Positions 1-4,465 of a stretch of 5,791 nucleotides of DNA are shown here, one piece after another. Source of the DNA: UBA3775 sp964625275 (lineage in GTDB: Bacteria; Bacillota; Clostridia; Lachnospirales; Lachnospiraceae); assembly GCA_964625275.1 (NCBI GenBank), contig CAZVBH010000119.1, positions 1 through 5,791 on the forward strand, in the 5' to 3' direction. Every line of letters begins with the position of its first letter. Within the stretch, counting starts at the first letter, position 1. The position numbers were made by a program, and so were the translations under genes. The notes below the pieces were generated by a model. The model was not told where the DNA came from and did not search any database. It saw only the letters and a list, made by a program, of their open reading frames with translations.

Positions 1-65
1 GGAGCCGGTGTAGCCTTTGCAGCCGGAATCTGTAATTTGATATAACCTGTAACTTTCTTTGCCAT
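1..65 (-). CDS. rplK: 50S ribosomal protein L11, N-terminal fragment (cut by window edge)
   Basis: Ribosomal protein L11 is part of the GTPase-associated centre of the large subunit and binds 23S rRNA together with L10/L12. Only the first 21 codons are present; they begin MAKKVTGYIKLQIPA and continue AAKATPAP, the conserved L11 N-terminus (K-x-x-x-G-x-I-K-L-Q-I-P-A-A-K-A-P-A-P). The ATG at 65-63 is preceded by a perfect AGGAGG (80-75) with a 9-base spacer, which fixes the start. The gene follows nusG, as in most Bacillota, and rplA would be expected next outside the window. The 176-base spacer upstream is structured and holds a likely L1 binding site. Identity rests on a short but very characteristic peptide plus synteny. 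Confidence 0.95.
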   Translation of the reverse strand, partial: MAKKVTGYIKLQIPAAKATPA

Positions 66-87
66 AATAGCGTACCTCCTAAAAAAT

Positions 88-114
88 GTGGTGTTATCGG
101 AAGATTCCTCCCAC
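88..114 (-). promoter_or_regulatory. Probable ribosomal protein L1 binding site in the rplK leader (autogenous control)
   Basis: The minus strand reads GTGGGAGGAA, then TCTTCC, then GATAACACCAC. GTGG (114-111) pairs with CCAC (91-88), and an inner GGA/UCC stem (about 109-107 with 102-100) closes a small loop, leaving an asymmetric internal loop GA opposite GAUAACA. This resembles the L1 stalk of 23S rRNA, where GGUGGGAGGC pairs across to UGAAAUACCACC (rRNA sequence recalled from memory, not aligned here). In E. coli and several other bacteria, L1 is known to repress its own L11-L1 operon by binding such an rRNA mimic upstream of rplK. The element ends 8 bases before the rplK AGGAGG, well placed to block initiation. 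The resemblance is seen; L1 binding is inferred. Confidence 0.72.
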
Positions 115-163
115 TTACCATTCTGCTAACGAATGGCAATTCGCATACCCAAGGTGAGTATGC
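115..163 (-). promoter_or_regulatory. Two hairpins upstream of the L1-type site in the nusG-rplK leader
   Basis: On the transcript, TTGCCATTC (139-131) pairs with GAATGGTAA (123-115), giving nine pairs with one G-U and a 7-base loop. This stem directly abuts the L1-type element, so the two could stack. Just upstream, GCATAC (163-158) pairs with GTATGC (148-143) around a 9-base loop. A competing GCAG/CTGC pairing (177-174 with 165-162) overlaps the base of the second hairpin. None is followed by a U-run, so they look like a folded leader rather than a terminator. Their role in L1 control is inferred from position only. Confidence 0.5.
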
Positions 164-241
164 AGATTGCTCGCTGCCTTTACGAACAATGGATCTTTTT
201 AATTTTTTTAGCTTCTCGCTAAATGAACAAGTTTTTATATA

Positions 242-787
242 TTAAAAACGTTCAACTTTTACTGCATTAAAACCAATTTCTACCAATGTGCTTGCGCCAC
301 CGATAATATTGTCAGCACTAAACCTAATGGTTTTTTTGCTGTGATTAATTGATTTAATAACACCCTGTGTTCCAATATATGGACCACTGATAACCACGAT
401 GTTGTCTCCTTCTACGAAGTCAGCATCTTCAACTACTGTCGAGACGATTTCCTCTCCAATTCCAAGTGACTGAATCTCAGCGTCGGTAAGAGGAATAGGT
501 ACTGATTCCGGACCAACGAAGCCTGTAACGCCCTGTGTATTTTTAACTACATGCCATACATCATCATTGTATACCATGTTGATAAATACATAACCGGGAT
601 AAGTCTTTCTCAATACTTTATTTCTGATTCCCTTTTCGTTGGTTTCAATAACCTCCTGCATTGGAATAGAAACTTCAAGTATCTGATCCTGAATACCTCT
701 GTTCTCAACTGTTTTTTCAATGTTAGATTTTACTTTGTTTTCATAACCTGAATAGGTATGAACAACGTACCATTTTGCCTCTGCCAT
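242..787 (-). CDS. nusG: Transcription elongation/antitermination factor NusG
   Basis: NusG binds the RNA polymerase clamp, modulates pausing and elongation, and can link polymerase to ribosomes or Rho. The 181-residue length is normal. The NGN domain spans about residues 4-110 and shows WYVVHTYSGYENKV (6-19), YPGYVFI (63-69) and the VKNTQGVTGFVG stretch (81-92). A linker leads to the KOW domain (about 123-178), with EGDNIVVISGP (126-136) and GVIKSI (142-147). The usual FGR-x-TP signature of bacterial KOW domains is replaced by IIGGAST near residues 161-167, which is unusual. The start ATG (787-785) follows AAAGGTGA (799-792). It lies 21 bases after secE and is surely co-transcribed with it. 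No intrinsic terminator follows, so read-through into rplK is likely. Family assignment is secure. Confidence 0.97.
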   Translation of the reverse strand: MAEAKWYVVHTYSGYENKVKSNIEKTVENRGIQDQILEVSIPMQEVIETNEKGIRNKVLRKTYPGYVFINMVYNDDVWHVVKNTQGVTGFVGPESVPIPLTDAEIQSLGIGEEIVSTVVEDADFVEGDNIVVISGPYIGTQGVIKSINHSKKTIRFSADNIIGGASTLVEIGFNAVKVERF

Positions 788-808
788 TTTTTCACCTTTA
801 TCCTTTAA

Positions 809-1009
809 TTAGAGAATAAAATCAATGCCAAATTTCACAACATAGTCAATCAAAACAATAATAATTGCTAAAATAATAGTAACAACAAACACAGCGATAG
901 TTTCTCTAACTAAAGTTGGTTTGTCCGGCCATATAATTCTTTTGAATTCAGCCTTAACTTCGCTCCACCAGCTGGTTTTTTTAACAGCTGCACTCTTGTC
1001 TTCGCTCAT
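809..1009 (-). CDS. secE: Preprotein translocase subunit SecE
   Basis: SecE clamps and stabilises SecY in the SecYEG protein-conducting channel of the cytoplasmic membrane. The 66-residue product is the single-spanning short form normal for Bacillota. It has an N-terminal charged stretch, the amphipathic segment with WWSEVKAEFKRIIWP (14-28), the conserved WPDKPTLVRET motif (27-37), and one hydrophobic membrane span (about 38-58). The ATG at 1009-1007 is preceded by AAAGGAAC, seven bases or so upstream. It sits 24 bases after rpmG and 21 before nusG, the classic rpmG-secE-nusG operon order. Size, motif and synteny agree. Confidence 0.97.
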   Translation of the reverse strand: MSEDKSAAVKKTSWWSEVKAEFKRIIWPDKPTLVRETIAVFVVTIILAIIIVLIDYVVKFGIDFIL

Positions 1010-1033
1010 GTCAGTTCCTTTCTAGCAATACTA

Positions 1034-1183
1034 CTACTTTGTTTCCTTATGCAATGTATGCTTCTTGCAAAATCTACAATACTTTTTGGTCTCCATCCTA
1101 TCCGGATGGTTTTTCTTTTCTTTTGTCATGTTGTAATTACGCTGCTTACAATCTGTACATGCTAATGTAATTTTTACTCGCAT
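1034..1183 (-). CDS. rpmG: 50S ribosomal protein L33, zinc-binding (C+) form
   Basis: L33 is a small protein of the large ribosomal subunit near the E site. The 49-residue product starts MRVKITLACTDC and ends KKHTLHKETK. Two Cys pairs, C9-x-x-C12 and C36-x-x-C39, form the zinc ribbon, so this is the C+ paralogue rather than the cysteine-free zinc-independent one. The start at 1183 is chosen because GGAGGT (1196-1191) lies 7 bases upstream. The frame stays open to an ATG at 1252, but that codon lies within the promoter -10 region and adds 23 residues absent from L33. The gene ends in tandem TAG TAG codons. It is first in the operon with secE and nusG. Confidence 0.97.
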   Translation of the reverse strand: MRVKITLACTDCKQRNYNMTKEKKNHPDRMETKKYCRFCKKHTLHKETK

Positions 1184-1242
1184 GGCTTCCACCTCCGTGT
1201 TAATTTTAGGCATAAAAAAAAGACCTCTTCCATAGCCTTTAA

Positions 1243-1271
1243 ACAATATCATACCTAAAATCCCATGTCAA
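1243..1271 (-). promoter_or_regulatory. Promoter of the rpmG-secE-nusG operon (extended -10, consensus -35)
   Basis: The minus strand has a perfect TTGACA -35 (1271-1266), a 17-base spacer and TATTGT as -10 (1248-1243). TGA precedes the -10, giving the extended TGn element. Transcription would start near 1236, leaving an untranslated leader of roughly 53 bases before the rpmG ATG at 1183. This also rules out the upstream in-frame ATG at 1252. The -35 lies inside the distal arm of the stem-loop at 1257-1298. Sequence match is strong; activity is inferred. Confidence 0.75.
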
Positions 1272-1298
1272 CTGTTTTTTTTGCTGACATGGGATTTT
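1257..1298 (-). terminator. Stem-loop terminator after the membrane protein gene, overlapping the next promoter
   Basis: A perfect 14-base inverted repeat, AAAATCCCATGTCA (1298-1285) with TGACATGGGATTTT (1270-1257), encloses a 14-base A-rich loop. It begins 17 bases past the stop of the 326-codon gene. On the minus strand the U-run after the GC part is only four bases, so termination may be moderate. On the plus strand the stem is followed by eight T (1295-1302), a stronger terminator, although no plus-strand gene is seen to use it. The stem may therefore be bidirectional. Confidence 0.65.
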
Positions 1299-1314
1299 TT
1301 TTGCTAATATCCGT

Positions 1315-2295
1315 CTATTCCATGTTTTCAGGGCCCAAATATTCCTCAGGATCCTCTTCTATTTCCGGAATAAAGCTTGCTGCAAGCCTTCCTTTTCCTC
1401 TTTGTTTAACATATACATAGCCAATGCAGCTGAAAACGACAGCTCCAACAAAGTTTACAAATAAGTCCTGAATTGTATCATTTATTCCTATATCAAGATA
1501 GCCGCCATCTATCACAAGCTCCGAGCCATCTCCATAGTATACTACAGTTTTTTCTATGTTATCAATTTTTATTGCTTTGTTACTGTTTGTTTCATCAATA
1601 TATACCGACGAAAAATCAGAAACCAGTGTGTCCTTCTGCATGTCGAAGCCCAGTAAATGGTCGGCTGAATATTCTACAAATTCCCAAAGGATACCTATTG
1701 TCATTGAAAAGCAGAAGGCAACTACTGCCAGAAAGCCGGCAGAAAGTCTGAATCTGAATTTGTCATGCCTATTGAAAATATCTACGAGGCAAAAGCCAAA
1801 GGCTGCAAACATAAAGCCGTTAATTGTATGGAGCATTGTGTCCCAAAAAGGGAATTTAATATAATAACATTCAATTTCGCCAAGCACCTCTGCGCAAAAT
1901 ACAAAGATATAGGCAAGAGATTCCAGTACAGTCGGCAGCTTTACCTTAAAATTCTTTTCAAGTATCGGTGGAATCAGGAATAGTGCAAAGCATAAGACGC
2001 AAACCATGCAGCTTTCCACCTGTCCATGTAAAAACGATCTTATGAAGACAAAAATTGTCATTGTCTGCATTATTGCAAAAACTATATAAGCCTTTTTATT
2101 GGTGCGTATCTGTTCAAGAAGAGTAAAATACCATTCAAGCACTTTTCCCCTTCGCTTTGGCATTCTTGCAACCATTGCTGCTCTTCTTTGTAAAATTTCC
2201 TGTCTCCTAATTTCGGCCTCCGCCTTCTTTTTATTAAATTTCGCTATCTTTTGTTCCTTTTTTATTCTTATTCTTTCTGACTTATTTTTATTCAT
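1315..2295 (-). CDS. Predicted polytopic membrane protein, DUF2238/YjdF-like
   Basis: A 326-residue integral membrane protein of unknown function. A very basic N-terminal tail (1-68, many Lys/Arg, probably coiled) precedes about six hydrophobic segments (roughly 69-88, 94-111, 121-139, 155-173, 183-203 and 276-295). Conserved-looking polar motifs sit at membrane edges: WDTMLHTINGF (151-161), WEFVEYSAD (204-212) and NDTIQDLFVNFVGA (272-285). This W-D-x-x-L-H-x-x-x-G / W-E-x-x-E-x-x-x-D / D-T-x-x-D-L-x-x-x-x-x-G pattern recalls DUF2238 (YjdF) proteins. A soluble segment of about 55 residues (215-270) separates the second and third motifs, and the C-terminus is acidic (EIEEDPEEYLGPE). AAAGGAG stands five bases before the ATG. 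It follows the carD terminator closely with no clear promoter of its own. Family call is from memory of motifs and is moderate. Confidence 0.7.
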   Translation of the reverse strand: MNKNKSERIRIKKEQKIAKFNKKKAEAEIRRQEILQRRAAMVARMPKRRGKVLEWYFTLLEQIRTNKKAYIVFAIMQTMTIFVFIRSFLHGQVESCMVCVLCFALFLIPPILEKNFKVKLPTVLESLAYIFVFCAEVLGEIECYYIKFPFWDTMLHTINGFMFAAFGFCLVDIFNRHDKFRFRLSAGFLAVVAFCFSMTIGILWEFVEYSADHLLGFDMQKDTLVSDFSSVYIDETNSNKAIKIDNIEKTVVYYGDGSELVIDGGYLDIGINDTIQDLFVNFVGAVVFSCIGYVYVKQRGKGRLAASFIPEIEEDPEEYLGPENME

Positions 2296-2341
2296 AAGCT
2301 CTCCTTTTATATCTATGGCTATTTCATAATATCGACTTTAG

Positions 2342-2382
2342 CGAAAAAGAAGTCGGTGCCTAAGGCACCGGCTTCTTTTTCG
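2342..2382 (-). terminator. Intrinsic terminator of the CarD-family gene
   Basis: A 19-base inverted repeat (2382-2364 with 2360-2342) has a TTA loop and a single C/A mismatch. The GC-rich core GCCGGTGCC/GGCACCGAC is followed by TTCTTTTTCG on the minus strand, and the matching A-rich stretch on the 5' side extends the stem. It starts 16 bases after the carD stop, as expected for a Rho-independent terminator. The mirrored T-run on the other strand means it could also stop plus-strand transcription. Confidence 0.88.
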
Positions 2383-2398
2383 TTAGTTCTTCATCAAG

Positions 2399-2905
2399 TT
2401 ATTCATCTGCATTGTCAAGCGTACTCTTGACATAACATGCGATTTCATTTTTTTCTTTGCCAAGCACGAGAGCAAGCTCTCCAAAAAGACCATTCTCAAC
2501 AACTCTATAGTAACGGTCATCCATGCTTGTTGTCTTTCTGCCCTGCTCAAGTCTGGTCTTTTTTCTGGTATACAGGGTTTTGATAAAGCTGAACCACATC
2601 TTTGGATCGCAGGAATTTACTGTATTTCTGTAAATTTCTTCACGCTTTTTGTCATTGGGAATGTCTACCGGTTCAAGCTCAGGCAGTGAATCGACCAATT
2701 TTTCTGCTTCTGCCTTACTCATCATTTTACGCATCACGACTTTGGGATTTTCCACTGGTGTCAGGATACTGCTGTTCTTTTTTTCCACAGGGACTAATTT
2801 ATAATACTTTGCCGTCTTGCCCTTGGAAATTTCCATGTCGATTATGTCAATAATGTCACAAACTCCGGTGCTGCCATAAACGACCATTTCTCCTACTTCA
2901 AACAT
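2399..2905 (-). CDS. CarD/CdnL-family RNA-polymerase-binding transcription regulator
   Basis: CarD-family proteins bind the RNA polymerase beta lobe and stabilise open complexes, notably at rRNA promoters in mycobacteria. This 168-residue protein has the family layout. The N-terminal Tudor-like polymerase-interaction domain (1-60) shows FEVGEMVVYGSTGVCDI (2-18), YYKLVPV (34-40) and a TPVENPKVVMR strand (49-59). A helical C-terminal domain (about 63-160) contains the basic patch FIKTLYTRKKTR (107-118) and GLFGELALVLGK (139-150). Length is normal for the single-domain form, with no fused TRCF helicase. The ATG at 2905 follows AGAGGTG (2916-2910). It has its own promoter and terminator, so it is probably a one-gene unit. 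The family is secure; the targets in this organism are unknown. Confidence 0.92.
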   Translation of the reverse strand: MFEVGEMVVYGSTGVCDIIDIIDMEISKGKTAKYYKLVPVEKKNSSILTPVENPKVVMRKMMSKAEAEKLVDSLPELEPVDIPNDKKREEIYRNTVNSCDPKMWFSFIKTLYTRKKTRLEQGRKTTSMDDRYYRVVENGLFGELALVLGKEKNEIACYVKSTLDNADE

Positions 2906-2930
2906 TTAACACCTCTTAATCTATTAAAAC

Positions 2931-2986
2931 ACAATACAGGACTATCGTCTCTCCGGACACAGGAACGATAACTACGTCCTTATTGT
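2931..2986 (-). repeat. Interrupted inverted repeat over the carD promoter -10 and leader
   Basis: ACAATAAGGAC (2986-2976) is complementary to GTCCTGTATTGT (2942-2931) apart from one extra base. Just inside, TATCGT (2970-2965) matches ACGATA (2948-2943), with a five-base bulge GTAGT on one side only. The outer left arm covers the -10 box and lies mostly upstream of the predicted transcript start, so the full repeat exists only in DNA. The transcript would keep the inner six-pair stem and a TCC/GGA pairing in its loop. It could be a protein-binding operator or a leader hairpin; the sequence does not decide. Confidence 0.5.
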
Positions 2987-3011
2987 AACAGATTTTTGGA
3001 AAGTGAGTAAA
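2982..3011 (-). promoter_or_regulatory. Promoter of the CarD-family gene
   Basis: The minus strand shows TTTACT (3011-3006, four of six -35 matches), an 18-base spacer and TACAAT (2987-2982, five of six). TGT stands directly before the -10, an extended TGn element that could compensate for the weak -35. Transcription would start near 2975, giving a leader of about 70 bases. The preceding AAA ATPase gene has no visible GC-rich terminator, so some read-through is also possible. Confidence 0.65.
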
Positions 3012-3068
3012 CATTTTTTATTTTTTCTCTGTTTTTAATAAAAATTCAGCATAAAATTCAATATTTTA

Positions 3069-4265
3069 TTACATTTTTGAGACCAAGCTATCTACAAACT
3101 GCTTTGCACCTCTTGCTGAACGGCCTCCCTTTGCTAAAGCAAAGCGTTCTGCGAGTATATCAAATTCATCTGTATCCATCTTAATGCCTGCCTTTTCAGC
3201 AAGTGCCCTTGCGATATCGAGATAGCAGGCTTTGTCCGGCTTTCCAAATGAAATCTTTAATCCAAATCGTTCTGAAAGTGAAATTGTCTCCTGAATGGTA
3301 TCATTACGATGAATATCATCTCCATCACGATCGGAGAAGGATTCCTTTACAAGATGACGTCTGTTGCTTGTTGCATAGATAACCACATTGTTGGCTCTTG
3401 CTGAAACTGAGCCTTCAAGTATTGCCTTTAGAGTACCAAAATTGTCATCATTTTTGTTAAAGGTCAAATCATCAATGAATATGATGAATTTTAGAGGTAC
3501 GCTATTGAGTTCATCTGTAATTGCAGGTATTTCCCAAAGCTGTTCCTTTCTTATTTCGATGATTCTAAGGCCTTCATCCTTGAATTCATTTGCAACAGCC
3601 TTTACCGTTGAAGACTTTCCGGTTCCTGCATCTCCAAAAAGTAAAACATTGGCAGCAGGTTTTCCCTCCAGCAATGCTCTTGTATTATCAATTACCTGCT
3701 GTCTTTCAAGCTTATAGCCAATCAAATCTGAAAGGCTCTGTTTGTCAGGATGCTTTACAGGTACAAGCTTCTCGTCCTTTACGTAGAACATGTAATATTT
3801 AGAATAGATTCCGTAGCCATATTTATTTATGTTTGCAATTCTGTCAAAATAAGCTTTTTCAAAATTAATCTGACTTGTGGTCCACTGTGGGAGATATCCG
3901 TCATAGTTTACTGATGAGGCTAAGTCCTCAGGAGTAAGTGAAGCCAGCTTTTCAAATATTTTAAGCTCGGAAATTACACATTCCTTCATGATTGCTGAAA
4001 TTTCTTTTCCAAGTGCACATCTTTTGATAAAAGCATTTTCATCGTTTGTTACAAGATTCAGGACATACTCACTGAGATTTTCAGTTTCTGCATAAAGATG
4101 TCTTGCAAAATTTGAATATGCATCTACCAAAAGATAGGAATTCTGATGGTCCTTAAGTGCTGCAAAATATTGGCTGAGTGCCTCCATTACAGGGTCTGCG
4201 AGAACATTTCTAAATATTGTTATTGCATGTATTTCTTTATTTAATTCATTTAATTTTTCGTCCAC
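3069..4265 (-). CDS. DUF815-family AAA ATP-binding protein
   Basis: A P-loop AAA ATPase of the DUF815 group, whose cellular job is not established. Counting from GTG at 4265 it has 398 residues. The N-terminal 180 residues are helical and lack recognised motifs. The ATPase core has Walker A GDAGTGKSS (211-219), Walker B FIIFIDD (260-266), a sensor-1-like YATSNRRH (297-304) and a SERFGLKISF stretch (331-340) with a candidate arginine finger. A C-terminal GGRSARGAKQFVD (380-392) is typical of the family. No signal peptide or membrane span is seen, so it is probably cytosolic. The start is GTG at 4265 because AGAGGA (4276-4271) precedes it by five bases. An in-frame GTG at 4304 lies inside a 30-base palindrome with no ribosome binding site. 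No clear terminator follows before carD. Confidence 0.85.
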   Translation of the reverse strand: MDEKLNELNKEIHAITIFRNVLADPVMEALSQYFAALKDHQNSYLLVDAYSNFARHLYAETENLSEYVLNLVTNDENAFIKRCALGKEISAIMKECVISELKIFEKLASLTPEDLASSVNYDGYLPQWTTSQINFEKAYFDRIANINKYGYGIYSKYYMFYVKDEKLVPVKHPDKQSLSDLIGYKLERQQVIDNTRALLEGKPAANVLLFGDAGTGKSSTVKAVANEFKDEGLRIIEIRKEQLWEIPAITDELNSVPLKFIIFIDDLTFNKNDDNFGTLKAILEGSVSARANNVVIYATSNRRHLVKESFSDRDGDDIHRNDTIQETISLSERFGLKISFGKPDKACYLDIARALAEKAGIKMDTDEFDILAERFALAKGGRSARGAKQFVDSLVSKM

Positions 4266-4296
4266 TTTAATCCTCTTATCTTTTTTTAAGTTAAAC

Positions 4297-4326
4297 AGCT
4301 TCACCCGGAAATTTCCGGGTGAAGCT
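4297..4326. repeat. Perfect 30-base palindrome ahead of the AAA ATPase gene
   Basis: The two 15-base halves, AGCTTCACCCGGAAA and TTTCCGGGTGAAGCT, are exact reverse complements with no spacer, centred between 4311 and 4312. As RNA it would form a hairpin of about 13 pairs with an AAUU loop, ending 20 bases before the AGAGGA site of the AAA gene. Neither side is followed by a proper U-run (GTTTAAC on the minus strand, AATTTACATTT on the plus). It may be a poor terminator for ilvD, a 5' leader hairpin or a dimeric-protein operator. Confidence 0.7.
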
Positions 4327-4415
4327 AATTTACATTTAACAATTTATTATCTTAGTCACTGCCATTTGACACTTCATAACTAAAGTATTTTTATGACACA
4401 TTAGATAAAAATTTT

Positions 4416-4436
4416 CAGCTCATAATTAAGGAGCCG
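4416..4436 (-). terminator. Weak terminator-like hairpin after ilvD
   Basis: CGGCTC (4436-4431) pairs with GAGCTG (4421-4416) with one G-U around a 9-base AT loop, then AAAATTTTTATC follows. A run of A precedes the stem. It lies 30 bases past the ilvD stop and is the only stem with a T-rich 3' flank there, but it is short and the U-run is not adjacent. The remaining spacer (4327-4415) is AT-rich, with no ORF or convincing promoter. Confidence 0.35.
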
Positions 4437-4465
4437 GCTTTTTTATTTATGGTCAAATCCGACTA

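Noticed and set aside
207..223. Small hairpin TTTAGC/GCTAAA after nusG as a terminator
   Set aside because: The stem has only six AT-rich pairs and is followed on the transcript by A, not U, so it is not an intrinsic terminator.
197..235. Possible promoter TTGTTC / AAAAAT in the nusG-rplK spacer
   Set aside because: Only three of six -35 bases match and the -10 is poor. Without a terminator after nusG, read-through explains rplK expression.
1184..1252. Upstream in-frame ATG at 1252 that would lengthen L33 by 23 residues
   Set aside because: It overlaps the predicted -10 element, has no ribosome binding site, and the extra residues do not belong to L33; the ATG at 1183 has GGAGGT seven bases upstream.
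1473..1983. Plus-strand open frames opposite the membrane protein gene
   Set aside because: They overlap each other and a convincing minus-strand gene, lack ribosome binding sites and give compositionally odd proteins; they are shadows of the real gene.
4346..4375. GATAAT as a -10 for the AAA ATPase gene
   Set aside because: No acceptable -35 is found at 16-18 bases; only a GTGTCA at 15 bases resembles one. The promoter of this gene is not identified from sequence.
4366..4394. Plus-strand TTGACA with a TTTTAT 17 bases downstream
   Set aside because: The -10 match is weak, it would only transcribe antisense into the ilvD end, and no plus-strand gene follows. It is probably a chance match in AT-rich DNA.
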